Made by a program: the position numbers and the translations under genes
Assembly: GCF_017498485.1 (NCBI RefSeq)
Contig: NZ_CP071795.1
Span: 3,826,130 to 3,890,129 of the forward strand
DNA length: 64,000 nucleotides
Source of the DNA: Polaribacter batillariae
GTDB lineage: Bacteria; Bacteroidota; Bacteroidia; Flavobacteriales; Flavobacteriaceae
Direction: 5' to 3'
The notes under the pieces: model-generated
What the model was told of the DNA's origin: nothing
Database searches by the model: none
Seen by the model: only the letters and a program-made list of their open reading frames with translations
Shown: piece by piece, positions 32,921-42,676 of the stretch
Numbering within the stretch: the first letter of the stretch is position 1
Layout of the letters: each line of letters begins with the position of its first letter

Positions 32921-33931
32921 TTAAGAAGTCGAGGTAGAGGAAAAAATTTTAGAGGAAAAAATATGATTGTTTTGCTCAATAAAAACCTCTTTACAAGTTG
33001 TAGGATGTACAAATTTATATTCTTTTTGATGATTGAAAAGAGCATTATCTATCATAAAAATACTTTCGAAATCTTTTATTCCTTCAGAAGTATATCTTGC
33101 AATTTTGTACGTATTATTGCTAACTTTTTCTTCGATATTAAACCAAGCACCACTACCAATGCCTCCTAACCACGTTCCGTTTTTTAAGTTAAAAGCAGCT
33201 AAATTGGGTTCTTCGGTTCCTTTTAAGTTTGGCTCGTGATTAAATTTATTAAAAAAAGAAGCTTTGTATTCTTTTATAATAGACCTGTTTTTATATTCGG
33301 TAATATGCTGATTGTATGTTTCGTAAATGATATTTTCTGTAGTTCCTTTAATTACATTTCCAATAGGGCTTGGTGTAAATAAGTTCGATGTTTTTAATTG
33401 ATTGGTAATTTTTTTGTTGTTTGAAGCTGCAATAATAGTATCTGTAACAAAACGAGCGCAATTGGTGCCGTTTTTAAGAAACGCTCCATAAGGTATTTCT
33501 TTTTTTTCAATTAATTGATTGATAAATAGTTTCGCTTTTTCAAAATTAATATCTTCATTTATACTTGCAACCAACCTGCCATCTCCATGTGTTTTTTTAG
33601 GATGATTTTCTACCCACAATAAAATTTCTGAAAGATTTGTTAATGTATTATTTTTAAAGCGGGCAACAATAGGAATTGCTAATTCTGGATCTGTTTCTTT
33701 AGAGCGAACGCGCCCATTTCCGTAAGAAGTTATATACCTGCCAAAGTCGAAATAATTAATCTCTGGTTTTTCTTTTTTGATAAGCAAAAATGCAGCATGA
33801 CCAGCTTGTACAGCGTGTTTACCACCAATGCCAATTTTTGGCCAAAAGCCACTTAATCTTTCCCAATAAGCAGGGCGTACAACTGTATCTGGATATGATA
33901 AAATAATTATGATTCCGTTAGAATTATGCAT
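32921..33931 (-). CDS. DUF6695-like protein with Cys/His hydrolase-like features
   Basis: A 336-aa protein that I associate with the flavobacterial DUF6695 family from memory. A possible Cys-His pair is present: GGKHAVQAGHAAFLL (His, about residues 38-45) and NGTNCARFVTDTI (Cys, about 159), recalling papain-like NlpC/P60 permuted enzymes. A LGGIGSGAWFNIE segment lies near residue 255. There is no signal peptide. It is 5 bp downstream of the DUF6095 gene, so murQ, DUF6095 and this gene probably form one operon. An enzymatic role is inference. Confidence 0.6.
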   Translation of the reverse strand: MHNSNGIIIILSYPDTVVRPAYWERLSGFWPKIGIGGKHAVQAGHAAFLLIKKEKPEINYFDFGRYITSYGNGRVRSKETDPELAIPIVARFKNNTLTNLSEILLWVENHPKKTHGDGRLVASINEDINFEKAKLFINQLIEKKEIPYGAFLKNGTNCARFVTDTIIAASNNKKITNQLKTSNLFTPSPIGNVIKGTTENIIYETYNQHITEYKNRSIIKEYKASFFNKFNHEPNLKGTEEPNLAAFNLKNGTWLGGIGSGAWFNIEEKVSNNTYKIARYTSEGIKDFESIFMIDNALFNHQKEYKFVHPTTCKEVFIEQNNHIFSSKIFSSTSTS

Positions 33932-33936
33932 TCTTC

Positions 33937-34179
33937 TTACTTATTAAAAATAGCTTTTAGTAAAATTTTAAAAGTTTTAAAAGCGAAGTAAATGGTAAAA
34001 ATTACTAGAATTCCTGCAATTGGTAAAATAATATAAGAAAGGGATTCATTAGCTGTGTTTTCAAACTTTTTTAAAGCTTTAAAACTCATTGTTAAGGCAA
34101 TTGGAGATGCAATAAAGAGAAAAACAAGAATGGCTAAATATTTGAAACCTTTGCCCAATAAATTTACATTTGTACTCAT
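33937..34179 (-). CDS. DUF6095-type small membrane protein
   Basis: An 80-aa protein with two membrane helices (about residues 10-32 and 46-68) and charged ends, resembling the DUF6095 family found next to murQ in flavobacteria. Its start overlaps the murQ stop by 4 bp, implying translational coupling. The function is unknown. Confidence 0.75.
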   Translation of the reverse strand: MSTNVNLLGKGFKYLAILVFLFIASPIALTMSFKALKKFENTANESLSYIILPIAGILVIFTIYFAFKTFKILLKAIFNK

Positions 34180-34988
34180 TTTTTGTAGTTTATAATCGAA
34201 TTTCTAACATTTCCATACTTTTTTAAAAGTTTAGAAGCAGTTATTAAGTCTATATTTAATTCTTTAACTAACATTTTTTCGCCTCTTTCTACTAACTTGT
34301 TGTTAGACAATTGCATGTCTATCATTTTGTTGCCTTTTACCTTTCCAAGTTGAATCATGGTAGCTGTTGAAAGCATGTTTAAAACCAATTTTTGTGCGGT
34401 TCCAGCTTTCATTCTAGAGCTTCCAGTAACAAACTCAGCTCCTACAATTACCTCTATTGGAAATAGAGAAACTTCTGCTAAAGGGCTGTTTTTATTACAG
34501 CTAATACAACCTGTAACGATGTTATTTTCGTTGCATTTTTTTAAAGCAGCAATTACATAAGGTGTAGTGCCAGAAGCAGCAATACCAACCACAACATCTT
34601 TTTCTGAAATTTTATGTTTTTTTAAATCTAACCAACCTTGGGTTTTAGAATCTTCTGCATTTTCTACAGCTTTTCTAATGGCCATATCTCCACCAGCAAT
34701 TAAACCCACGACCAATTCGTGAGAAACACCAAAAGTTGGCGGACATTCAGAAGCATCTAAAATGCCCAATCTGCCAGAAGTTCCAGCACCAATATAAAAA
34801 AGCCTTCCACCATTTTTTAGTTTTTGAACAATTTGTGTTGTTAATTTTTCTATTTGTGGTAACGCTTTTTCTACAGCCAAAGGAACCGTTTTGTCTTCTT
34901 TATTTATATTGAAAAGTAATTCTTGTACCGTCATTTTTTCTAAATGATTGTACTTGGAATCTTGCTCTGTCGTTTTTATAAATGTCAT
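34176..34988 (-). CDS. murQ: N-acetylmuramic acid 6-phosphate etherase
   Basis: A 270-aa SIS-domain enzyme that cleaves the lactyl ether of MurNAc-6-phosphate to GlcNAc-6-phosphate and D-lactate in cell-wall recycling. The signature GRLFYIGAGTSGRLGILDASECPPTFG lies at about residues 61-87, and GIAASGTTPYV near 132. GAEFVTGSSRMKAGTAQK (about 186-203) is also typical. The length is slightly short of E. coli MurQ (298 aa), as in other Bacteroidota. First gene of a likely three-gene operon. Confidence 0.95.
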   Translation of the reverse strand: MTFIKTTEQDSKYNHLEKMTVQELLFNINKEDKTVPLAVEKALPQIEKLTTQIVQKLKNGGRLFYIGAGTSGRLGILDASECPPTFGVSHELVVGLIAGGDMAIRKAVENAEDSKTQGWLDLKKHKISEKDVVVGIAASGTTPYVIAALKKCNENNIVTGCISCNKNSPLAEVSLFPIEVIVGAEFVTGSSRMKAGTAQKLVLNMLSTATMIQLGKVKGNKMIDMQLSNNKLVERGEKMLVKELNIDLITASKLLKKYGNVRNSIINYKK

Positions 34989-35008
34989 GCATCAAAAATA
35001 CTGTTTTC

Positions 35009-35118
35009 CTGCAAGGTTTCAAAAACCTTGTAGGTATTAGATAATAAGTATTGTTTTGCAATACTTACAACAAATATTGTTTTGTAATACCTACAAAATC
35101 AAAAAAAAAGACTTTGTA
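35009..35118. repeat. Cluster of palindromes between DUF4249 and murQ
   Basis: Three nested or adjacent hairpins: CAAGGTTT-AAACCTTG (about 35012-35030), TTGTAGGTATTA (35028-35039) with its complement (35085-35096), and AAGTATTG-CAATACTT between them. The TTGTAGG word recurs once more near 35114. Probably a terminator combined with a small intergenic repeat. Confidence 0.5.
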
Positions 35119-35137
35119 GGATTTTTATAAAGATGGT

Positions 35138-35968
35138 TTAGTTTTTTGCTACTAAATCTAAAGAAAAAGTATCTGATTCTCCAATATGAAAATACCCTAG
35201 AGGAAAATTTTCTTCATTGGTAGTATTTATTATATTTCCTAAAAGTGAAGAGGGTACAGATTGAAATGGACCACCAGCATTTTGTCCACTTTGGTCCACT
35301 AAAATTCTAAAATAGGTGTAATATTCTTTGGTGACACCAGAAAGTGTAACGACTAGAGTAGAAGGTAATGCCACTTTTTCCATATTTATATAGTAAGAAA
35401 AATTGTATTCAGAACCATTTAAGTACTTGTCTTCGATAGTTACATAGTTGTTAAAACCAAAATTGAATAAATAGTAATTTTCTTGTGTGCCATCATCTGT
35501 AAAAGATGTTTCTAACTCTATTTCATCTCCAGAAAAAAGCGTACCATCTCCTTGACTAACGTTGTTTATCACTGTCGATTTTACTTTTGTAGCTTTACCT
35601 TTGTAGGTTTGGCTGTCGTGAATTACAGTTAATTCGTACACAACATTATCTTCCGGAATAAAGCTTGTAGTTGGTTCGTAACTGCCATCTAAATTTACAT
35701 CAGTAAAATTAATAACAGTGTTGTCGCTTAAGTTGGTAAGAAATACAGTTGCATTGGTTACAGTTGGTATGGTTTCCTCGAAATAATCTGCAGACAATTT
35801 TAATTTAACAACGGTATTTGCAACCACAGGATTTTCATTAAAAAACACTTCAAAAGAAGCATCGATAATTAATTTTGGTGGAATGCTTGGCACATCGATA
35901 TCTACTACTTTTTCGCAGTTGGCAAAAAGAAGTATTAAAGAAACAAAAATTATTTTTATATTTTTCAT
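35138..35968 (-). CDS. DUF4249 lipoprotein
   Basis: A 276-aa outer-membrane lipoprotein (MKNIKIIFVSLILLFANC, lipid-attached Cys18) of the DUF4249 family. Beta-rich, with the typical VVDIDVPSIPPKLIIDASFE start. DUF4249 genes usually follow TonB-dependent receptor genes, as here (40 bp after the receptor), and the protein probably works with that receptor at the cell surface. The substrate is not evident. Confidence 0.85.
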   Translation of the reverse strand: MKNIKIIFVSLILLFANCEKVVDIDVPSIPPKLIIDASFEVFFNENPVVANTVVKLKLSADYFEETIPTVTNATVFLTNLSDNTVINFTDVNLDGSYEPTTSFIPEDNVVYELTVIHDSQTYKGKATKVKSTVINNVSQGDGTLFSGDEIELETSFTDDGTQENYYLFNFGFNNYVTIEDKYLNGSEYNFSYYINMEKVALPSTLVVTLSGVTKEYYTYFRILVDQSGQNAGGPFQSVPSSLLGNIINTTNEENFPLGYFHIGESDTFSLDLVAKN

Positions 35969-36008
35969 TATTATATGTTTTTTAAAAGCAATGGGTTAAA
36001 ACCCATTG

Positions 36009-38384
36009 TTAAAATTTAAAATTGTAGGTTACAGAAGGTACGATTCCAAAAATGGAAGTTTGTAAGGCTTCGTTTTGCATGGTTTCATCATTTTGTCTAA
36101 AGGCTAAAGAAGCTGCGTTTTGTCTTCCATATAAATTGTAGATACCGAAAACCCATTCTCCTTGCCATTTTCTGTTTTTATTTTTTTTGGGAGTTAATGT
36201 GGCAGAAATATCTAGCCTGTGATATGCAGGAAGCCTGTCTGCATTTCTACGATTATCATCATAAATAGGTACATTTAAACCTTGCAGTTCATATTGCCCA
36301 ACAGGGTAATTGGTGGGTTGCCCAGTTTGAAAAACAAAATTACTGTTAAACGTCCATTTTTCATTGAGTTCGTAACTTGCATTTATAGAAAAGTCGTGTG
36401 TTTTATCGTAAGGTGTACTGTACCAATTTCCTCGGTTAATTCCTGGTTCGTTGGCATTTCTACCAACTGTTAATTGTTCGGATTGAGACAAGGTATAGGC
36501 AAGCCATCCTTTAAATTTTCCTTCGTTTTTTTTAAATAATACTTCCAATCCGTAAGCTCTGGCTTTTCCATTTAAAATAACGGTTTCTATTTCGTTATTT
36601 GCAATTAAATTAGCGCCATTTATATAGTCTATTCTGTTTTTTATATCTTTATAAAATGCTTCAGTTTCTAAAGAATAATCGCCATCTTTTATCGATTTAA
36701 AATAGCCAACAGCAAATTGATCTAATAATTGCGGTTGTATATATTTTCCACTTGGGGTCCAAACATCTAATGGAGTAGGAGAGGCAGTGTTCGAAAGTAA
36801 ATGTAAATATTGTGCCATTCTATTATAGCTCGCTTTTATAGAGGTATTATCATCTAAAGTATAAGACATCGAAAAACGAGGCTCGAAATTGCTAAAGCTA
36901 GAAATTACATCGCTTCTTTTAAAATTTTCTGTTCCTGTTGGTGTGGCAGATTCGTATTTTTTAAATTGATTATTAAAAATAACTGCTTGATTATTTTGAT
37001 AGGTATTTAATTCGTCTTGCCCTAATCTTAAAAAGTTGCTAAAACGAACACCATATTGTAAAGTAAGTTTGTTGCTAATTTTATGTTCTGCTTCTACATA
37101 CGCTGCAAATTCATTCGCATATTTATCAATTAATTTTTCGGCAACAATGCCAGAATCTTCTCTATTTGGAATAATTTTACCTGGGTTGAATTTTATATAG
37201 ATGTTGTTAACACCATAACTTAGTTTTAATTTTTCGTTTAAATAATGTTTAAAATCGTATTTTAGGTTAAAGTTGGTAATTCCAGAATCCCATTCGAAAC
37301 CGACAAAATCTAAGATCAATCCATAAAAATAATCTGAATAAATTAAAGAAAGGTTAGAGAATAATTTATCTGAAAAAAGATGATTCCAACGTAAGTTAAC
37401 CACTGTATTTCCGTAAGAATTTACAAAGCTATCGTTAATTCCGAAAACATCTTTACCAAAATAAGTAGAAAGAAAAACATTGTTTGTATCGTTAAAACGA
37501 TAATTTATTTTGCTATTTAAATCGTAAAAGTATGCTTTGTTGTCATTATTAAACAGTGGTAAAAATAAATGGGCGTATGAAGCTCTACCACCAATTAAAA
37601 AAGAACTTTTTTCTTTTTCTAAAGGACCTTCTACCAATAATCTACTCGATACCAAACCAATTCCGCCAGTAATATTAAAGTTTTTGCTATTTCCTTCTTT
37701 TTGATAAATATCTAAAACCGAAGATAATCTTCCACCATATTTTGCTGGTATGCCTCCTTTATAAAGTTGTACATCTTTAATTACATCTGGATTAAAAACC
37801 GAGAAAAAACCAAATAAATGCGAAGAATTAAAAACAATGGCTTCGTCTAATAAAATTAAATTTTGGTCTGCTGCTCCACCTCTTACATTAAAACCAGAAG
37901 CGCCATCTCCAGCACTGGTAACTCCAGGTAACAGAATAAGTGATTTTATAATATCTGCTTCACCTAAAACAACAGGAATTTGTTTTATGGTAGATGCAGT
38001 AAGCTTGTTTACACTCATTTGCGGTGTACGAATGTTTAGTTTTTCGATATTACTTTCTATAATAATTTCGTCTAAACTTTCGGTTTCTTCGACAAGATTA
38101 AAATTTTTGGTCGTTTTTTCTACTAAGTTTAGGGTTTCTTGTAAAGTAGTATATCCTAAATAACTAACTTGTATTTTATAGGTGCCTTTAGGAATTGTTA
38201 TGGAGTAAAAACCATATTCGTTGGTGGTTGTTCCTGCATTTAAATTTGGAAAATAAATAGAAACACCAATTAATGTTTCGTTATTAGAATTGTCGTAAAC
38301 AGTTCCACTAAGTGTAATTTTTTCTTGTCCTAAAAAAGTAAAAGAACAGAGGAAAAATAGAATACATATGTTTTTTAAATGCAT
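36009..38384 (-). CDS. TonB-dependent receptor with carboxypeptidase-like N-terminal domain
   Basis: A 791-aa outer-membrane transporter from the ATG at 38384, which starts the signal peptide MHLKNICILFFLCSFTFLGQ; the reading can be extended 17 residues upstream without a signal. A CarboxypepD_reg-like beta-sandwich (about 22-105, LSGTVYDNSNNETLIGVSIYFPN) precedes the plug (about 125-230, NVRGGAADQNLILLDEAIVF) and a barrel of about 22 strands ending in F. The pair with DUF4249 is a common flavobacterial unit, different from SusC/SusD. It may import a chelate or oligomer; the substrate is unknown. Confidence 0.92.
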   Translation of the reverse strand: MHLKNICILFFLCSFTFLGQEKITLSGTVYDNSNNETLIGVSIYFPNLNAGTTTNEYGFYSITIPKGTYKIQVSYLGYTTLQETLNLVEKTTKNFNLVEETESLDEIIIESNIEKLNIRTPQMSVNKLTASTIKQIPVVLGEADIIKSLILLPGVTSAGDGASGFNVRGGAADQNLILLDEAIVFNSSHLFGFFSVFNPDVIKDVQLYKGGIPAKYGGRLSSVLDIYQKEGNSKNFNITGGIGLVSSRLLVEGPLEKEKSSFLIGGRASYAHLFLPLFNNDNKAYFYDLNSKINYRFNDTNNVFLSTYFGKDVFGINDSFVNSYGNTVVNLRWNHLFSDKLFSNLSLIYSDYFYGLILDFVGFEWDSGITNFNLKYDFKHYLNEKLKLSYGVNNIYIKFNPGKIIPNREDSGIVAEKLIDKYANEFAAYVEAEHKISNKLTLQYGVRFSNFLRLGQDELNTYQNNQAVIFNNQFKKYESATPTGTENFKRSDVISSFSNFEPRFSMSYTLDDNTSIKASYNRMAQYLHLLSNTASPTPLDVWTPSGKYIQPQLLDQFAVGYFKSIKDGDYSLETEAFYKDIKNRIDYINGANLIANNEIETVILNGKARAYGLEVLFKKNEGKFKGWLAYTLSQSEQLTVGRNANEPGINRGNWYSTPYDKTHDFSINASYELNEKWTFNSNFVFQTGQPTNYPVGQYELQGLNVPIYDDNRRNADRLPAYHRLDISATLTPKKNKNRKWQGEWVFGIYNLYGRQNAASLAFRQNDETMQNEALQTSIFGIVPSVTYNFKF

Positions 38385-38482
38385 TGTTTTTTGTTTAATT
38401 ATATTGATAATAATTTCAACAAAAATACAACACAAAACTGATACAAAAAGAAACTTTAAAAGAAATTTTAAAAAAGAATGTA

Positions 38483-39946
38483 TTAATCGTACGTGATATC
38501 TTCTACTTCAATTTTTTTGTTTTTAATAAAATCGTATAAAGTTAACCTTCTAAGTGTATAATAATCTATCCAAAACTTTTCTAGAGAATTTAAATATTGC
38601 AATACAGATCTGTCTTTTTCAGTTAAAGCCAAGTTTAAGTCTGTAATAGTAATTTTGCCCAAAACAAAACGTTTTTTAGTAATTTCGTACCTTTTGGTTG
38701 CGATTTCTTTCGCTTTTTTAGCTGTTTTTAAAAAATTACGTTGATTTTGCCAATTTAGTGTGTGTAGGTAAATTTCTTGTTCGAATTCTTGTTCGTCTTG
38801 ATCTACATTATTGTAAATTAAATCTTTATCTGCCTCAGCTAATTTTCTTCGAGATTTAGAAACGCCCCAATCTAATAAAGGAATACTTAGTGTAACTTGT
38901 AAGTTTTGTTGTTGATTGTAGTTTTGAAAAAGATCGTTAAAAACATCTCCTTGTTGCGAAATACCAAAATTAGCACTTAACCCTAGTCGCAAACGATTGC
39001 TTCCTTTTACTTCTGCAACACGTTTTTCTGCCTCTAAGCGTTTTCTACGAAACTCTATAACTGCTTTTCTATTAGATTTTGCTTCTTCTAATGCTTTTTC
39101 TACGGTTACTGTAAATGTGGTTAACTCTTTAGGAATATTTAGTACGAGGTTTTCTGTGTTTAACTCTAAATACCTTGCTAAATTTTGAGAACTTCTTTTT
39201 AAATCTATTTCGTTTGTAGTAACTGTATTTTTAGAGTTTAGTACAGATAACTCCATTTGTAGCAAATCGTTTTCTGCGATTTTTCCTATTTTAAATCTTC
39301 CTTTTGAGATTTGAAAAAGTGTATCTTGATTTGATAAGTTGGCCAATGCAATTTTTGTTTGCATTTGGGCTTTTAAAAGCGCAAAATATCTTCTGGCTGT
39401 ATTTAAAGATATTTCTTCCATACTTTCTATAAATTGCCTTTTAGACTCTTCGTAAATTAAAGGTTCAATTTTTTTGTCCCATTTAAACTCATTAAATAAT
39501 AAAGAATTTTGATTGTAATTGATAGAAAATGGAACTACGGAAAATCTGGTAGCGTTATTATCTCCAAAAATATCTACGCGTTCTAATTGAGAACTAAAAG
39601 ATAAGGTACCTCCAGTAAAAGCAATATTCTGATTTAAAGAAAGTGTTCCATCGATTCTAGATTGATTCGAACGCACAAAAATATCTTGTCCACTATCGTT
39701 GGTTAACCTTTGAACTGAATTGGCATATTGTGGTAAAGTAGCATCTAACCTTAATTGAGGTAAAAAACCTGCTTTATAATTTCGATACCTCCAATAACTA
39801 GATTGATTTTGGTTTAATAATGCTTTGTAATCGGGTGATTTTTTTTGTGCAATTTCTATTGCTTGCTCTAGTGTAATAAACTGTTTATTTTGACTGAAAG
39901 TAACTCCAGTATATAAAACGCAAAGAAATAAAATAAGATTTTTCAT
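38483..39946 (-). CDS. TolC-family outer-membrane efflux protein
   Basis: A 487-aa protein from the ATG at 39946, which begins the signal peptide MKNLILFLCVLYTGVTFSQ; an in-frame upstream start would overlap the permease gene. Long amphipathic helices with two OEP repeats (about 25-240 and 260-470) are typical of the TolC trimeric channel. It forms the outer-membrane exit for the permease and adaptor upstream in the same operon. Confidence 0.9.
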   Translation of the reverse strand: MKNLILFLCVLYTGVTFSQNKQFITLEQAIEIAQKKSPDYKALLNQNQSSYWRYRNYKAGFLPQLRLDATLPQYANSVQRLTNDSGQDIFVRSNQSRIDGTLSLNQNIAFTGGTLSFSSQLERVDIFGDNNATRFSVVPFSINYNQNSLLFNEFKWDKKIEPLIYEESKRQFIESMEEISLNTARRYFALLKAQMQTKIALANLSNQDTLFQISKGRFKIGKIAENDLLQMELSVLNSKNTVTTNEIDLKRSSQNLARYLELNTENLVLNIPKELTTFTVTVEKALEEAKSNRKAVIEFRRKRLEAEKRVAEVKGSNRLRLGLSANFGISQQGDVFNDLFQNYNQQQNLQVTLSIPLLDWGVSKSRRKLAEADKDLIYNNVDQDEQEFEQEIYLHTLNWQNQRNFLKTAKKAKEIATKRYEITKKRFVLGKITITDLNLALTEKDRSVLQYLNSLEKFWIDYYTLRRLTLYDFIKNKKIEVEDITYD

Positions 39947-39950
39947 AGTT

Positions 39951-41327
39951 TTATTCGTGTCTAATTGCTTCAATAGGGCTTTTGTTTGCGGCAGATCTTG
40001 CAGGTGCGATTCCAAAAACTAATCCAATAAGTGTTGCCACAAAAAAGGATAGTAAAATAGAATTTAAAGATAAAATAGTTTCAATTCCGGTAGTAGCTTC
40101 TAAAATATAGGAGGCTAAAATCCCTAAAAAAATTCCTATAATTCCTCCACCAATACTTACCAGTACAGATTCTGTTAAAAATTGAAGAATTACATCTTCT
40201 TGTGTGGCGCCAATGGCTCTTATAATGCCAATTTCTTTGGTTCTTTCTAAAACAGAAGCCAGCATAATATTCATAATACCAATACCACCAATTAACAAAG
40301 AAATACCAGCAATAATACTTAAAACAATATTAAATATTTGTTTTGTTTTTTGTTGCTGTTTTAAAAGCTGAATGGGTATAGAGATTTCGAAATCTAACAT
40401 TCCATTATGTTTTCTCTTTAACATTCTACTTAAAACATCTGCAGTTGCATTTAGTTCTTTTGAGTTGTTTACTTGAACAATTAATTTGTCTATTTGATGA
40501 TAATTACCTCTTGGAATTCTTTTTTTAGGACCTTGTGAATTGCCATTACTTATCACAAAAATTCCATTTTCAAAATCCATTTGTTTTTCAGAAATTATTT
40601 TACGGTCTTTATATCTAACTAAAAATGTTTTTATGGGAATATAAATATCTTGGTTCATATCTCTAATTCCTAAATTTTCTTGTGCAGTATCAGAAATAAA
40701 TTTTTCTTCTATAACCCCAATAACTTGTAACCAAACATCTTTTACTTTAATATTTTTTCCGATGGCACTTTCTCCAGTAAATAATTTTTTCTCGATTTTT
40801 TTACCAATAATACAAACAGGCAATGCATTTTTCGATTGTGCAATAGAAAAGTTTTTTCCGCTTTCTATCTCTATATTAGAGGTTGCAAAATACTCATTAG
40901 AAACACCAATTAGTTTTACAGGATTTTGTCTTCCTTTTTTAATTACGTAAGTGTCTAAAATTATTTCTGGACTTACTGTTTTTACAGAAGGAATGTTGTT
41001 TGCAATACTTGTTACATCTAACATGTCTAATCCCTTAGAAAAACGTTTAGATTCTGTATTCGCTTCATCATCTTCATCTTCTGAAGCGTTGTCTTTTTTT
41101 TCATCGGGTATAGGTGTAATAACAATATTATTTACCCCCACCAATTCTAATTGAGATAAAATTTCTTTTTCGGCTCCATTACCAATCGCAAGCATGGTAA
41201 TTACAGCTGCAACACCAAAAATAATGCCTAAAGAAGTTAGTAAAGTTCTTATTTTATTGGAAGAAATTACACGAATGGCTTCACTAAAATTAGATTTTAG
41301 TTTCTCTATGTATATTTTATTAAACAT
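39951..41327 (-). CDS. MacB-like ABC transporter permease
   Basis: A 458-aa inner-membrane protein with one N-terminal helix (about 20-42), a large MacB_PCD periplasmic domain (about 50-310) and three C-terminal helices of the FtsX domain (about 335-450, IAGISLLIGGIGIMNIMLASVLERTKEIGIIRAIGA). It has no nucleotide-binding domain, unlike E. coli MacB. The adaptor lies 5 bp upstream and TolC downstream, giving a MacAB-TolC-like exporter, but no ATPase gene is present in this operon. Confidence 0.9.
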   Translation of the reverse strand: MFNKIYIEKLKSNFSEAIRVISSNKIRTLLTSLGIIFGVAAVITMLAIGNGAEKEILSQLELVGVNNIVITPIPDEKKDNASEDEDDEANTESKRFSKGLDMLDVTSIANNIPSVKTVSPEIILDTYVIKKGRQNPVKLIGVSNEYFATSNIEIESGKNFSIAQSKNALPVCIIGKKIEKKLFTGESAIGKNIKVKDVWLQVIGVIEEKFISDTAQENLGIRDMNQDIYIPIKTFLVRYKDRKIISEKQMDFENGIFVISNGNSQGPKKRIPRGNYHQIDKLIVQVNNSKELNATADVLSRMLKRKHNGMLDFEISIPIQLLKQQQKTKQIFNIVLSIIAGISLLIGGIGIMNIMLASVLERTKEIGIIRAIGATQEDVILQFLTESVLVSIGGGIIGIFLGILASYILEATTGIETILSLNSILLSFFVATLIGLVFGIAPARSAANKSPIEAIRHE

Positions 41328-41332
41328 AGAAA

Positions 41333-42580
41333 TTAGTTTAATTTTATAATTTCGGCTGCCTCATAACCTTCGGGTTTGTTTAGGTAAACGAGGTCGTTTT
41401 CCGACAATCCTTTTCTAACAATAACCGCATCGTTATTAGAGTCTCCTATTTCTATTTGTTTTTTTGTAATAGAAAAACCAGATTTTGTATATACATAGGT
41501 TATTGAATCTTTAGAAAAAACAGCTTCTAAAGGAATGCTTAAGACATCCTTTTTTTCGAAGGTTAATATTCTATTAGAAGTAGTCATTCCTGGTCTTATG
41601 TTTTCATTTGTTTCTTTTAATTTAATTAAAACTTGAAACACTTTAATATCTGAACCTCTTTTCTTTTCTCCAACATTTGCAACATCTGTTACAACTCCAT
41701 CTAATTCTACATCAGGAAAAGCATCAAAACCAACTTTTACAGGCAACCCTTTTTTAATTTTTCGAATATCTACTTCGTTTGCATATGTTTTAGATTCCAT
41801 TTTTGTTAAATCTGGCAAACTTGCAATAGATGGATCCCAAGGACTTATAGAAGATCCTACTTTTCTCTTTGTTCCATTCCATTCTTTTACATAAGTAATC
41901 ATTCCATTACCGTTCGAATAAATAGTAAAAGATTTTAATAACTCTAATAAGTTATTTACCTCTTTTTTTATTTTAGAAACCTCTGTACCTACTTCAACCA
42001 TTTTAGCATTGGCTTGCTTTTTTTTAATATTATAGTTTTCTAACTTTTCTTTAAGATCTCTTTCTGCTTTTTCTAGTTTTATTTCTAATTTTTTTATGGT
42101 TGCAGGTGGTTCGTAGATAGATTGTTTTAACTCTAGTTTTGTTTCTTCCATCGAAAAACGCAAATCTTTAATTGCGTTTCTTTCTTGTTTTAAAGATAAA
42201 GTGGTATCTAATTGTTGTTGTGTGTATTTAGATTGTGCCGTTTCTAAATTTAAACGGGCATCTAAAATTTGTTCATTTACGCCAGAAGGATCTAATCTTC
42301 CAACATAATCTCCTTTTTTAACGATAGTTCCTTCTGGAATTAAATCTTGAATTTTAATATCTCGTAATTTAAATTTTCTTAGATTTTCTGGCCCATTAAT
42401 ATTTTTTAAACTTGTAGATTGGGCTTCGCCAGAGGTAATTACTTCGCTAATAAAATCTCCTTTTTTAACTTTTGAAGTTAAATATATTGTATCGTTTGAA
42501 GATGTAGAAAAATAACTATAAAGGGCATAAGTTACTAAAGCTAATAGCACAGTAATAATTGCAATACGTTTCTTGTTCAT
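41333..42580 (-). CDS. HlyD/MacA-type periplasmic adaptor
   Basis: A 415-aa membrane-fusion protein. N-terminal anchor at residues 5-25, barrel-sandwich halves near 60-95 and 225-245, a long coiled coil at about 100-215, then beta-barrel and membrane-proximal domains. It links the MacB-like permease to TolC. First gene of the efflux operon, 37 bp after the icd terminator. No regulator is seen. Confidence 0.9.
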   Translation of the reverse strand: MNKKRIAIITVLLALVTYALYSYFSTSSNDTIYLTSKVKKGDFISEVITSGEAQSTSLKNINGPENLRKFKLRDIKIQDLIPEGTIVKKGDYVGRLDPSGVNEQILDARLNLETAQSKYTQQQLDTTLSLKQERNAIKDLRFSMEETKLELKQSIYEPPATIKKLEIKLEKAERDLKEKLENYNIKKKQANAKMVEVGTEVSKIKKEVNNLLELLKSFTIYSNGNGMITYVKEWNGTKRKVGSSISPWDPSIASLPDLTKMESKTYANEVDIRKIKKGLPVKVGFDAFPDVELDGVVTDVANVGEKKRGSDIKVFQVLIKLKETNENIRPGMTTSNRILTFEKKDVLSIPLEAVFSKDSITYVYTKSGFSITKKQIEIGDSNNDAVIVRKGLSENDLVYLNKPEGYEAAEIIKLN

Positions 42581-42616
42581 AATAATGGTTGATTGAAGAA
42601 AAACAAAGCTATAAAA

Positions 42617-42642
42617 AAAGAGTACTTTTGAAAGTACTCTTT
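42617..42642. terminator. Rho-independent terminator after icd
   Basis: AAAGAGTACTTT and AAAGTACTCTTT form a perfect 12-bp stem with a 2-base gap (real loop 4-6 nt), with A/T-runs on both sides. It separates icd from the efflux operon. Confidence 0.8.
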
Positions 42643-42676
42643 ATGTTAATAAAATTACAATTTTTTAAATATTTAG

